Shown here: positions 26,401-34,279 of the stretch, piece by piece | How the letters are laid out: every line of letters starts with the position of its first letter | Position numbering within the stretch: position 1 is the first letter of the stretch | DNA from: Mesorhizobium sp. B4-1-4 | Lineage (GTDB): Bacteria; Pseudomonadota; Alphaproteobacteria; Rhizobiales; Rhizobiaceae | Assembly: GCF_006439395.2 (NCBI RefSeq) | Contig: NZ_CP083950.1 | Span: 4,391,001-4,455,000 of the forward strand | Direction: 5' to 3' | DNA: 64,000 nt | Made by a program: the position numbers and the translations under genes | Notes under the pieces: model-generated | Seen by the model: only the letters and a program-made list of their open reading frames with translations | Database searches by the model: none | What the model was told of the DNA's origin: nothing

Positions 26401-27574
26401 CTTCGTCCTCGAAATTTTCCTCGACTTCGTAGATTTGTCCGGTCGACAGGACTTCCCGTTCGCTGCGTTCAAAGAGCGCGGCCTCGGCCGGGCTCAGGAA
26501 ATCGTCGCCAGGCTTGCCAAGCATGGCTTGCGGCGTCTGGCCAAACAGCGCCGCGAACGCCTCGTTGACAAAGACGAATCTCAGATGATCGTCCTTGACG
26601 AAAATCGGATTCTCGACCGCGTTGATCACCGCCTCCGCCAGCCTCGCCTTTTCCAGCGCGTCGGCGAGCTCGGTTTCACGGCTCTTCATGTCGGTGGCGT
26701 CGACATAGGAAATGAGCCGCTTGCCGCCGGCCAGCGGTGCCAGCGATGCGACCAGCGTGCGCCCGTCATTGTGGGGCAATCGTCTGGAACCGGCGACGCC
26801 GGCCCTGATTTCGGCTTCGCGCTCGGCGGTGTGGCGTTGCCAGGCAATTTCATCGGCGCCGTAGGGATCGATGCCGCGGCTGGCCTCCATCAGATCGCGG
26901 AAGGCCGAGCCGATGCCGGCGCGAGTGGGATCGATCTTCCAGAAATCATAGAAGGCGCGATTGATCACCTCGGCACGCATGTCGGCATCGAGGACGACCA
27001 CGCCGATCGGCATTGAATCGACCATCGCGCGAAGGTTGGCGAGGCTTTCCGAAGAAAATCGTTCGCCCTCCTTGTGCTCACTGTCTCCGAAGGCGCTGGC
27101 CAGCGCGGTGACATTGCGGCCTATGCCGCGATAGCCGGCAAATTTTCCTTCACCGTCGAACCGTGGAAAGCCCGAGGTCAGCACCCAGCGGCAGTCGTCG
27201 CGGCCTCCCTTCAGTTCGTAGATGAAATCGCGGAATGGCCGGTGCGCCTGCAGATCTTCCAGATGCGCTGTCGCGCTGCGCTTGCCCTTCAGGACCTGGT
27301 TGAGGAAATCGAAGCGGAACCGGCCAAGCACATTGGCTGGATCGATACCGGTGGCAGCCTGGTAGTTTGGCGAAAGCCAGGAAAAGCGCAGCTCGTCGTC
27401 GGTTTCCCAGACCCAGTCCGAGCCCAGCTCGACAAGTTGGCGGAGCGCGTCGGCGCAATCCAGATCGGGCGTGCACGATGACCTGTCGCCGCCATCCGCT
27501 GTTGCCTTGCCTGCCCCGCCCTTGCCTGCCCCGCCCTTGCCGCGCCCGCCGATCGCTTCGTCCGCTTCCGCCAT
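23414..27574 (-). CDS. Multi-PAS hybrid sensor histidine kinase with two receiver domains
   Basis: 1386 residues, soluble. A Gly/Lys-rich N-terminus (GKGGAGKGGAGK) precedes about six PAS units (among them LGSDWVWETDDELRFSW, MVDSMPIGVVVLDADM, VINAVENPIFVKDDH, LESLPAGVIIYDRDD, MDELPVAAFIKAQ, IDNVPVSIYAKRS). Then HisKA (FLANMSHEIRTPMNGVLGM), HATPase (NLLGNAVKFTDEG, DTGIGIPEDKL, GTGLGLAI) and two receivers (VLIVDDNAVN with Asp in VVLDYQMPGMSG; LVAEDNEVNQ with Asp in ILMDVSMPEMSG). Architecture like Cdc25-type or BarA-like hybrid kinases acting through a phosphotransfer protein. The start at 27574 (MAEADEAIGG) is preferred over 27643. No output partner lies nearby. Ligand unknown. Confidence 0.85.
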   Translation of the reverse strand: MAEADEAIGGRGKGGAGKGGAGKATADGGDRSSCTPDLDCADALRQLVELGSDWVWETDDELRFSWLSPNYQAATGIDPANVLGRFRFDFLNQVLKGKRSATAHLEDLQAHRPFRDFIYELKGGRDDCRWVLTSGFPRFDGEGKFAGYRGIGRNVTALASAFGDSEHKEGERFSSESLANLRAMVDSMPIGVVVLDADMRAEVINRAFYDFWKIDPTRAGIGSAFRDLMEASRGIDPYGADEIAWQRHTAEREAEIRAGVAGSRRLPHNDGRTLVASLAPLAGGKRLISYVDATDMKSRETELADALEKARLAEAVINAVENPIFVKDDHLRFVFVNEAFAALFGQTPQAMLGKPGDDFLSPAEAALFERSEREVLSTGQIYEVEENFEDEGVARSRIVRKNRVRMPSGRDYVAGFLFDISEMKRRETEAQDARKHLASVLESLPAGVIIYDRDDNFVFANRKMKDAVPELETVWQPGRTFREALASGNSAGYFRQSGDPELDKLYDSDPQRWVDGVLARCRLPSASFERVNPDGSWHQVYDMRTDDSTFIGVRVDITGIKSREAALRDSMRQIDLFRHVMDELPVAAFIKAQDLSIEFVNKAWCAITGLAKEDVIGRTDRQLFGAEAAESYGHDDSDVVATGSVREVEEPVTHRDGTVRQLMTRKSRLVAIDGSVHLVGSSTDITEVKAREQALEESMRENEVFRSLIDNVPVSIYAKRSDLRQFYVNKGWCDLTGFSKEEAIGKTDVEIFGPDGEAFVAGDLAVLRTGETQEIEETVRLADGSVRHQFARKGAMIASDGSLYLIGSTTDITELKQREAELSEARQRAVLADRAKSEFLANMSHEIRTPMNGVLGMAELLAKSNLDAKQKTFTDIIVKSGNALLTIINDILDFSKIDAGQLVLDPAPFNLGEAIEDVATLVSTRAKEKDLELIVRIEPGLESLFIGDVGRIRQIVTNLLGNAVKFTDEGHVLVDVTGERIPTGTRLTISVTDTGIGIPEDKLKQVFEKFSQVDTSSTRRHEGTGLGLAITSRLVELMGGTIGVESAEGKGSTFWFTVTLPRAEQQQGQRIMPVDVTGARVLIVDDNAVNRAILTEQMTSWTFDSCAAESGAEGLKVLIAAAAYGVPVDCVVLDYQMPGMSGAEMARIVRNTEGLADTPIIMLTSVDQSLANTSYRDLGIDAQLIKPARSSALLETLVGTIQRHRHATNGHAQPPAGEGLGASQRRPLAPSEQRAQLQPPPVRPRPPVTGGGGHRLDILVAEDNEVNQMVFTQILSETSYGFEIVGNGRKALDAFGRLNPCMILMDVSMPEMSGLEATAAIRRLEQETGTHVPIVGVTAHALKGDRERCLEAGMDDYLPKPISPRALLEKVERWISAGQQVQRNAG

Positions 27575-27755
27575 GCTGTCCCCACCCCGAAAAACAAGGT
27601 CGAACCCTCCCTCCGCGGTTCGTCGGCGGAATGTGCCCGACAAGCATTAACGATCCGCTAACCTTAACGGAGCAACCGAGCGGTTCCTGCTGCGTTATTC
27701 CGTCCGGTTGTCTGGTGGACCAAGGCCGCGTTATAAGCCCGCAGGGGTGTTGCTA

Positions 27756-28109
27756 ATGTATGGACGGATAGGGCCTTTCTTGCTGGGCGTGACGCTGCTT
27801 TTCGGCAGTGGCTGCTCGCGAAGCTATGACGGCACGGTCATCATCCCGCGACCCCTCGACGCCAGGCGTTTCTGGGATCGGCCGCCGCCCAATGTCGACT
27901 ACCAACCGCAGGTCAACAATGGCGCCATTCCGGTGCCGCCGCAGCAGCCTGGGCAGTTTTCCGAACGCAAGGTCGTGAAGCCGGCCATGCAGAGACGGCG
28001 CCAGACGAGGCTTTCGCCGCCGTCTCCGCCATCCTCCGAGCCGGAAAGGCAACTGGCCTGCAGGAATGTGAGCGCGCCAGGCGAAAGGGTTCGCATGGTC
28101 TGCGACTAG
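27756..28109 (+). CDS. Hypothetical proline-rich lipoprotein
   Basis: 117 residues. Lipoprotein signal peptide with lipobox FGSGC (MYGRIGPFLLGVTLLFGSGC), then a Pro/Arg/Gln-rich region (PRPLDARRFWDRPPPNVDYQPQ, SPPSPPSSEPERQ) and two C-terminal Cys. The start at 27756 follows CAGGGGTG; an in-frame ATG at 27708 would bury the signal peptide. Divergent from the hybrid kinase. Function unknown. Confidence 0.65.
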   Translation: MYGRIGPFLLGVTLLFGSGCSRSYDGTVIIPRPLDARRFWDRPPPNVDYQPQVNNGAIPVPPQQPGQFSERKVVKPAMQRRRQTRLSPPSPPSSEPERQLACRNVSAPGERVRMVCD

Positions 28110-28110
28110 G

Positions 28111-28215
28111 GCAATCCTCGCAAAGCTGCAAAGCAGCTTCCCGCTCGGAATTGCTCGAGACCAAAATTACTTTGAAACCAGGAGATGGAGCCGTTCTTCG
28201 TTTCCGCGAAACAAT
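28111..28215. repeat. Dispersed palindromic element, copy 3 (diverged)
   Basis: GCAATCCTCG to CTCGGAATTGC (28111-28154), then GAGATGGAGCCGTTCTTCGTTTC-like second half. The left arm has drifted from the other copies. Confidence 0.55.
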
Positions 28216-28260
28216 GAACTGCCCCCGCAATTCGCCAGAGCTTTGTGGCAAACAGCGCAC

Positions 28261-28497
28261 CTATAGCGATGCCGCGCCCTTCTTCGGCTCCTTTGCCCCT
28301 AGTTTGTCGAGCGCAAGCCGAACCTGGCGCAAATCGTCCTGCCAGCCATCATCTTCGCCCATCGGGCTTTCCGACGCGGCTCGCTGCAGGCCGCGTGCCT
28401 CGGATTCGATCTTGCGCAGTTCAGCGATCTTCTCATCCTTGGTCAGTGAGCCGTCCTCGACGATCTCCAGAACCCTCATTTCCCTGAACGTGGCCAT
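28261..28497 (-). CDS. Small charged hypothetical protein, EcfG-controlled
   Basis: 78 residues, acidic and basic with helical character (MRVLEIVEDGSLTKDEKIAELRKIESEARGLQRAASE), no membrane segment. GGGAGAGACGCC precedes the ATG. An exact EcfG promoter match (28526-28550) lies 29 bp upstream, so it belongs to the predicted stress regulon though it lies 18 kb from the island. Family not recognised. Confidence 0.7.
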   Translation of the reverse strand: MATFREMRVLEIVEDGSLTKDEKIAELRKIESEARGLQRAASESPMGEDDGWQDDLRQVRLALDKLGAKEPKKGAASL

Positions 28498-28525
28498 GGC
28501 GTCTCTCCCGGCTGGTGTCGATCAC

Positions 28526-28550
28526 AACGCCGCAAGCACGCGGCTGTTCC
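28526..28550 (-). promoter_or_regulatory. EcfG promoter for the 78-residue protein
   Basis: Minus strand GGAAC (28550-28546), 16 bp, CGTT (28529-28526). The rest of the 28498-28860 gap shows no gene. Confidence 0.72.
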
Positions 28551-28860
28551 AGGCAGATCACGGTTCTATCGGGCAAGCGGCAGGCTCCTCGCTACCCGGG
28601 AAGTGGCCGGGCCGTACCACGCGCACCCGGCCGCTTGCCGGCCTCGATCGACTGCCGCTGGGCGATACCCGGAGTATAGGGCGCTGCACCTTTCGTCCAG
28701 TTACTGGCAGGGTCCGCGCAAGCGTTGAAGAAGCCGGCCGTGGCAGTTCGCGCCGTGCATTTGCGCTGTTTACCGGGCGAACGATCAATCCGTCGTTACC
28801 GGGGCCTGCTCCTGAAACCTTGCCCGGGTTGCGGCGTTGAAGGGGCAAAGGAGAACGCGG

Positions 28861-29076
28861 ATGTCGATCCACTTCACGGTATCGGAACTGACAAGGAACC
28901 TTTTTCATTCCCTGGGGCTGGATCACGAGCGCGCGCCAAGGCCGCTCACTCCCGAGCAAAACCTGTTGCTGGAGTGCTATCTGGCCGGGCAAATTCCGGA
29001 ATCGGCGTGGAGCGACTATGTCTTCGAGACACCGGACCTGGCACGGCATGCCAAGGTACGGCGCCTGAGCCATTGA
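28861..29076 (+). CDS. Small hypothetical protein, 71 aa
   Basis: 71 residues (MSIHFTVSELTRNLFHSLGLDHERAP...). AAAGGAGAACGCGG precedes the ATG at 28861, a good ribosome-binding site. No signal peptide, membrane helix or known domain. No stress promoter found upstream. Function unknown. Confidence 0.6.
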   Translation: MSIHFTVSELTRNLFHSLGLDHERAPRPLTPEQNLLLECYLAGQIPESAWSDYVFETPDLARHAKVRRLSH

Positions 29077-29210
29077 CCGGGGGCTCGCCCGAAAAGCCAT
29101 CCTGGCAGAGCTGGAAGCCGTTGTCGGACCGTTGATATATAGTTGATATATATATGAGCTTTCCCGGCCCCATCTGCGTCAGGACAACCCGGAAAACTCT
29201 GCAAGAACGG

Positions 29211-29582
29211 CTATTTCTTCGGCGAGACGAATTGCAGCGTGAAGACGTTGCCGCCTATGCCTTGAGCCAGCGTCGGCGAAAAGCTCAGCGGCGTGCAATT
29301 CTTGACCGCCGCGACCGCCGCGTCGATGAACGACTTCCGCGCCTTGTCGTCACCGGCCACCTTGGCGGCGGTCGGCCGCGGCGCGCCGATCAGCGTGCCG
29401 TCGCGTTTGAAACTGAAGCTCAGGGTTACGGTCGAATCCCCGGCATCGGGCGGCGGCGTCCAGCATGCCTGAATCGCTGCCCCGACATCATCCATAGTGT
29501 TGAGCGTTGCGGCATGCAACGGGAGGACTGTGCCAACCAGCATTCCGCCGGCGATGATCAGCGTCGCAGCCATGCTTTTCAT
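29211..29582 (-). CDS. Exported hypothetical protein (TonB/TolA C-terminal-like)
   Basis: 123 residues. Signal peptide (MKSMAATLIIAGGMLVGTVLPLHA) then a compact domain with AAIQACWTPPP, VTLSFSFKRDGTLIGAPRP and AAVKNCTPLSFSP, resembling the TolA/TonB C-terminal fold; two Cys could pair. Periplasmic; partner unknown. Confidence 0.65.
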   Translation of the reverse strand: MKSMAATLIIAGGMLVGTVLPLHAATLNTMDDVGAAIQACWTPPPDAGDSTVTLSFSFKRDGTLIGAPRPTAAKVAGDDKARKSFIDAAVAAVKNCTPLSFSPTLAQGIGGNVFTLQFVSPKK

Positions 29583-29856
29583 TGCAAGCCCTCATCTCGC
29601 TCCCAAGCCGACATTCTTTGCCCGACCCGTTGAAAGGGATGTTAGAGCCAACGCCGGCAATGACAATATCCCGGCGCAAAAAGTTGATGCTCTGGCGTTG
29701 CCTGATCGCTGTCCCGTGATGTTCCAGCATGGGGCCGAAAAGCAAAAGGCCGGCAATGAGCCGACCTTTCCTTTCACCGATATTGTGCCAGTACATCCGT
29801 GGTCGCGGGGTGAATTCCTGACAGTAGACAGGGGCTTGGTTAACGAACCCTTAACC

Positions 29857-30714
29857 TCAGGCCGTCGCCTGCGACCTCACATGGGCGATATAGCCACGCA
29901 CGTCGCCGGCCGGCTCGGCATAGGCCTTGCCGAGCTTCTTCTCGATCGTCGCCATGTACTCTTTCGCCCATTTGGGCAGCGGATAGTCGATGACAGCCAG
30001 GAATTCGAGCGTCGCCGCCAGCCGGATGTCGGCGATCGACGGATGCTTGCCGCCGATGAACGGCTTGCCGTTCCTGAAGAAGCTGTGGAAGATCTCCAGC
30101 GGCTCGGCGATCGCGGCCATGGCGGCCTTCTGCGCTTCGGACTTCTTGTCCGGGTGGGCGTCGCTGTGGCCGACCTCGCCGGCATATTGCGGGAAGCCGA
30201 GCAACGGATAGGTGGCGCGCGCCACATACGGGTAGAGCGTACCGACCAGATAGAACATGGCGCTGTCGACCATGGCCCGCTTGGCCGGCGCCTTGGGGTA
30301 GAATTTCTCCAGCCCGTGCTTGTTTGCGAGATACTGCATGATGGCGCAGCTTTCCCACAACACACCTCTGGGAAGGCCCTTGTCTTCGATCATCGGCGTC
30401 AAATGGGACGGGTTTCGCGCGGTGAATTCGGGCGAGCGCGTATGGCCCCAGGCATCGGTTTCGGCGGCATCCAGCCCGGCCGCGCGCGCGAACACCCGTA
30501 CAGTCATGTTGTTGACGCTGGGCTTCAGCATGCTGAGCTTCACGGCAGGTTTCTTCGCCGATTTCGCCTTGCCCTTCGCAACGGGCCTGGCAGTGGCCTT
30601 GGCCGCCGGCCTTGCCACTGTTTTTGCCGCCGGCTTTACGGCTGATTTCACCGCCGGCTTGGCCACTGATTTCGCCGCGGATTTCTTCGGACTCTTCGTC
30701 GCTGTCTTCGCCAT
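29857..30714 (-). CDS. Glutathione S-transferase with a histone H1-like N-terminal tail
   Basis: 285 residues. The first 58 or so residues are almost only Lys, Ala, Pro, Val and Ser in KPAVKSAVKPAAK-type repeats. The rest is a GST: an N-terminal thioredoxin-like half (LKPSVNNMTVRVFARAAGLD, NPSHLTPMIED, LWESCAIMQYLA) and a C-terminal helical half (FIGGKHPSIADIRLAATLEFL). The tail resembles AlgP/histone H1-like DNA-binding segments and would give a strongly basic protein. The role of the tail (nucleic acid or membrane binding) is unknown. It is 21 bp downstream of the VOC gene on the same strand, probably an operon. Confidence 0.8.
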   Translation of the reverse strand: MAKTATKSPKKSAAKSVAKPAVKSAVKPAAKTVARPAAKATARPVAKGKAKSAKKPAVKLSMLKPSVNNMTVRVFARAAGLDAAETDAWGHTRSPEFTARNPSHLTPMIEDKGLPRGVLWESCAIMQYLANKHGLEKFYPKAPAKRAMVDSAMFYLVGTLYPYVARATYPLLGFPQYAGEVGHSDAHPDKKSEAQKAAMAAIAEPLEIFHSFFRNGKPFIGGKHPSIADIRLAATLEFLAVIDYPLPKWAKEYMATIEKKLGKAYAEPAGDVRGYIAHVRSQATA

Positions 30715-30735
30715 TTGCTCCTCCCTCTGATCCGT

Positions 30736-31317
30736 TCAGTATGGATTCTTCGGTGTCCGGTCGTTCGACAAGGTTGCGCGGGAACGCTCGACGAGCGCCT
30801 GAATCGCGTCGGCGAGATGCACTTCCGTGATATTGTAGTCGCCGCGCGCCAAACGCAGCCTGTGCGCTTCCATCAGCACGTCGGCATGGGTAAAGCCCAC
30901 CGGCGGCTCGAAACGGTAGGAGGCGAGCTCGATCAGCAGCCCGAGCGGATCCTCGAAATAGATCGAATCCATGAAGCCGCGATCCTTGACGCCGCTGTGC
31001 TTGATGTCGCGCTCGTCGAGCCGGGCGACCGCTTGCAGGAAGGTGACGCGCGACACCGCAAACGCGATGTGATGGACGCAGCCCGGATCGGTCGGCGTGC
31101 GCCGCTTCTGCGGCGTACGGCTCTCATCGGTGAAGACGGTGATCAGCCGGCCGTCGCCCGGATCGAAATAGAGATGGCTCTCGCTGGCCTTGTCGAGGTT
31201 GGGCTGTTCGAAAATGAACGGCATGCCAAGCACGCCTTCCCAGAAATCGATTGAGGTCTGGCGCCCGGCGCCGACCAGCGTGATGTGATGGACGCCCTGC
31301 GATTGCAGTTTCTGCAT
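30736..31317 (-). CDS. VOC-family (glyoxalase/dioxygenase-like) protein
   Basis: 193 residues with two beta-alpha-beta VOC modules: GVHHITLVGAGRQTSIDFWEGVLGMPF, and HHIAFAVSRVTFLQAVARL with DSIYFEDPLGLLIELASY. Possible metal ligands are His9, His81 and the Glu of IELAS. The family includes glyoxalases and extradiol dioxygenases; the C-terminal extension past the second module is unusual. Reaction unknown. Confidence 0.75.
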   Translation of the reverse strand: MQKLQSQGVHHITLVGAGRQTSIDFWEGVLGMPFIFEQPNLDKASESHLYFDPGDGRLITVFTDESRTPQKRRTPTDPGCVHHIAFAVSRVTFLQAVARLDERDIKHSGVKDRGFMDSIYFEDPLGLLIELASYRFEPPVGFTHADVLMEAHRLRLARGDYNITEVHLADAIQALVERSRATLSNDRTPKNPY

Positions 31318-31564
31318 TGGCCTCTCCCAGCGGCACCAGCCGCCCGTGCGGACCTGCCCGGCATCCGGCGTTCTGCGCGCCGCCTGAGCCCGGCTTCAAG
31401 ATCCATGTCGTGATGCTAATGCAATCAGCCCTGCGGCGCCAGCAGCAACGATTCCTAGCGATGCGCGGCGGTGCAAGGAGGCTTGGCGTTCAAGGTCGAG
31501 GGCTTTTCCAGATGATGCAGGGCACAATCGCAACGCGAAACCGCCCGTTCTGACCGAAGCCAGG
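31318..31564. other. Intergenic region, no gene seen
   Basis: A frame across this gap (31396-31614) overlaps the next gene and has no homology signal or ribosome-binding site. Nothing else recognised. Confidence 0.4.
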
Positions 31565-31762
31565 CTATACCACAGCCCTAAGCTCCGTTTCCGCCAGTAT
31601 CCCCACGCCGCCACACTCGGTGCAGGCGAGGGTCTTCCCGGGGCAACCGGTCTGATGCGTCCCTTGCGGACAGCAATGTCCTTTTGACGTACACCATCTT
31701 GAGCAATCGAAAACCTTGCCGCAGCCGTGGCAGCGCGGGCAAATTATCTTCACCGAGGCCAT
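31565..31762 (-). CDS. Small cysteine-rich, zinc-ribbon-like protein
   Basis: 65 residues with ten Cys: CPRCHGCGK, CSRWC, CCPQG, CPGK and CTECGG. The CxxCxGxG-type spacing resembles DnaJ zinc-finger repeats, so it probably binds one or two zinc ions. Start at 31762 (MASVKIICPRC) or 31783. Function unknown. Confidence 0.55.
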   Translation of the reverse strand: MASVKIICPRCHGCGKVFDCSRWCTSKGHCCPQGTHQTGCPGKTLACTECGGVGILAETELRAVV

Positions 31763-32018
31763 TCCAACTCTACCCCAACCCAAATCCGCGCTGCCGCGGA
31801 TGCAACCCCGCGCCGCAACTAGCAGAAATCGCTATGCTTTCAAGCGTCGCGGCCTGACTTAAATTGGGTGTATTCGGTCAATTGGCGACACCGGGTTGGT
31901 GGGTGACGAATCCGTTCGACGATCAGCCGGCTCGCAGCACCGAGGGTGGTGGGGCGCAAGCTTTTAACCGCTATTTTGACGGTTTTCCGTTGATCAGAGC
32001 TAAGTGCTTGATATGTCG

Positions 32019-32093
32019 TGGTACGCCCAAGGGGAATCGAACCCCTGTTCCCGCCGTGAGAGGGCGGTGTCCTGACCGCTAGACGATGGGCGC
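32019..32093 (-). tRNA. tRNA-Glu (anticodon CTC)
   Basis: On the minus strand: acceptor GCGCCCA / TGGGCGT, anticodon stem CCGCC-CTCTCAC-GGCGG with anticodon CTC, T-arm AGGGG-TTCGATT-CCCCT, discriminator A and an encoded CCA at the 3' end (32021-32019). Confidence 0.93.
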
Positions 32094-32183
32094 GCTCAAG
32101 AACCGGCGATATAGGCTGACGGCCGACAAAAAGCAACTGGGGTTCGGCCGCTTTACCGCATCGAACAAAAAGCTGCCCGCGCG

Positions 32184-32591
32184 TTATCGCTTGGGCTCGA
32201 TGAGGTCCCAGAGATTGCCGTGCAGATCGGCGAAAACCGCCACCGTGCCATAGGGCTCGAAACGCGGCGCCTCGCGGAATTCGACGCCCTGTTCCAGCAT
32301 CGTCGCATGGTCACGTGCGAAGTCATCTGTTTCGAGGAACAGGAAAACCCGCCCGCCGGTCTGGTTGCCGATGCTTTTCCTCTGCGCCTCGTCCGACGCC
32401 TCGGCCAGGAGCAGTCTGGCACCTTGCCCGTTGGCCGGCGCCACCGCCACCCAGCGTTTGCCGTCGCCGAGATCGACATCCTCAACGAGCCGGAAACCCA
32501 GCCGCCCGACATACCACGCAATCGCCTCGTCATAGTTGGCCACGACCAGCGCAACGGTGGCAACACGGCGACGTTCGGCAAACCCGGTCAT
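32184..32591 (-). CDS. VOC-family protein (glyoxalase/bleomycin resistance-like)
   Basis: 135 residues: VATVALVVANYDEAIAWYVGRLGFRLVEDV then FLFLETDDFARDHATMLEQGVEF and VAVFADLHGNLWDLIEPK. The C-terminal DLxGNxWDL motif is that of the PhnB/GlxI-like family. It lies 14 bp downstream of the 127-residue membrane protein gene. Substrate unknown. Confidence 0.75.
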   Translation of the reverse strand: MTGFAERRRVATVALVVANYDEAIAWYVGRLGFRLVEDVDLGDGKRWVAVAPANGQGARLLLAEASDEAQRKSIGNQTGGRVFLFLETDDFARDHATMLEQGVEFREAPRFEPYGTVAVFADLHGNLWDLIEPKR

Positions 32592-32604
32592 TGTTGCGGC
32601 CGGC

Positions 32605-32988
32605 CTATTTGTTGCGAATTGCAAAACGGCCGATCAGGCGGCGCTCCGCCGTGTCGTAGACGAAGATCGTGCGGCCGCCGTCGGCAAGTTCGGCATCGAT
32701 CGAGACGCGATTGCCGGACAGCGACTGGCTGACCACCTTGGCGCCGACCGGCAGCACGATGTCGGCGCTGATCGGCTCGCCCGCGGGTGCCTGGACGTCG
32801 CCGGCCAGCGACGGGCTCGCCGGCGGCGTGTTGCGCGCTTTGTAGACAAGGGCTCCGATCACCACCATAAGGGCAAGAAACAGCAGGCCGAGATTGATCC
32901 CGACGAAACGGATGAGTTTCCTGCGAACCTTTTCGACTTCAGGGTCGAGCGGCTTTTCGTGATCTTCGTCGGCGATTGGCCTGACCAT
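32605..32988 (-). CDS. Single-pass membrane protein, 127 aa
   Basis: An N-terminal charged segment (PLDPEVEKVRRKLIRF), one membrane helix (VGINLGLLFLALMVVIGALVY) and a C-terminal periplasmic domain of beta character (DIVLPVGAKVVSQSLSGNRVSIDAEL...TIFVYD). Resembles conserved alphaproteobacterial proteins of unknown function (DUF6476-like). Its start overlaps the divergent rluD leader. Confidence 0.6.
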   Translation of the reverse strand: MVRPIADEDHEKPLDPEVEKVRRKLIRFVGINLGLLFLALMVVIGALVYKARNTPPASPSLAGDVQAPAGEPISADIVLPVGAKVVSQSLSGNRVSIDAELADGGRTIFVYDTAERRLIGRFAIRNK

Positions 32989-33061
32989 GGCAAACAGTTC
33001 CGGAACTTTTTCGATGAGCGCTCATAACGAAGAGGCCCCTGAATTAATAGAGGACCAATTC

Positions 33062-34069
33062 ATGGCGGCCGCGCCGACCGTGCTTGTGGCGGGCGCGGAT
33101 GCGGCCGGCCAGCGCCTGGATCAATGGCTGGCCGCCCGGCTTGGTCCGGACATGTCGCGCAGCCGCGTGCAGATGCTGATCCGGCAGGGCGCGGTGATGA
33201 TCGACGACAGGCCGGTCGACGAGACCAAGCGCAAGATGACACCAGGCGAAAGCGTATCGGTCGCCATGCCGGAACCGAAGCCGGCCTCGCCACGGGGTGA
33301 AAACATCGCGCTCGATGTGCTCTACGAGGACGATGCGCTGATCGTCGTCAACAAGCCGGCGGGGCTCGTCGTGCATCCCGGCGCCGGCAACTGGACCGGC
33401 ACGCTGGTCAATGCGCTGATCCATCACTGCGGCGACAGCCTGTCGGGCATTGGCGGCGTGCGTCGGCCCGGCATTGTCCATCGCCTCGACAAGGAAACCA
33501 GCGGCGTCATGGTGGTGGCCAAGACCGACCGCGCCCACAAGGCCCTGTCCGAAGCCTTCGCCGATCACGGCCGAACCGGTGATCTCGAACGCGCCTATCT
33601 GGCTTTGGTGTGGGGCATACCGCAAAGGCCGACCGGAACGGTCGATGCACCGCTCGGCCGGGCCGCCGACCGGGTGCGTCGCGCCGTGGTGCCGGAAGGG
33701 CGCGACGACGCACGCCATGCCGTCACCCACTTCGCCGTGCAGGAGCGCTTCGGCGAAAACCAGCGGGAATTCGCCACCGCGAGCCTTGTCGAATGCCGGC
33801 TGGAAACCGGCCGCACCCACCAGATCCGCGTCCACATGGCCCATATCGGCCATCCCGTGGTTGGCGACCCCGACTATGGCCAGGCCTTCCGCACCAAGGC
33901 CAATCGGCTGCCGGAACCGCTGAAAAGTCAGGTCAAGTCATTTTCCCGGCAGGCTTTGCATGCCTGGCTCCTTGCATTTCGCCATCCCGATACCCATCTA
34001 ACGATGAGGTTCGAGGCGCCGATGCCGGAGGACATGGAGAAACTCGTCGGCGGCTTCCGCGATCTCTGA
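33062..34069 (+). CDS. rluD: RluA-family 23S rRNA pseudouridine synthase (RluD-like)
   Basis: 335 residues: an N-terminal S4 RNA-binding domain (QRLDQWLAARLGPDMSRSRVQMLIRQGAVMIDD) and the catalytic domain with the active-site motif GIVHRLDKETSGVMVVAKT (Asp nucleophile) and RTHQIRVHMAHIGHPVVGDPDYG. RluD modifies helix 69 of 23S rRNA. The start at 33062 is set by AGAGGACC; 33014 is an in-frame alternative. Confidence 0.88.
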   Translation: MAAAPTVLVAGADAAGQRLDQWLAARLGPDMSRSRVQMLIRQGAVMIDDRPVDETKRKMTPGESVSVAMPEPKPASPRGENIALDVLYEDDALIVVNKPAGLVVHPGAGNWTGTLVNALIHHCGDSLSGIGGVRRPGIVHRLDKETSGVMVVAKTDRAHKALSEAFADHGRTGDLERAYLALVWGIPQRPTGTVDAPLGRAADRVRRAVVPEGRDDARHAVTHFAVQERFGENQREFATASLVECRLETGRTHQIRVHMAHIGHPVVGDPDYGQAFRTKANRLPEPLKSQVKSFSRQALHAWLLAFRHPDTHLTMRFEAPMPEDMEKLVGGFRDL

Positions 34070-34279
34070 ACCTGCCATCAACAAGCTCGAAACCAGCCAT
34101 CAAAAAACCTGACTGGCATTGTTCACTTGAGCGTGACACACTGTTTCGTGTTGAACAAATGCTGTCCTTTCTGGTTTTGTTCCTGTATACATCCGATGTC
34201 GCGGGCGAGCCTTATGGTGCTCGCGTCACATGCTCGCCGCGTTTCGGGGGCATTACTCCAATAGAGAGGGGGCGCTATC

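Noticed and set aside
31840..32136. Minus-strand frame covering the tRNA-Glu
   Set aside because: It reads through a clear tRNA gene.
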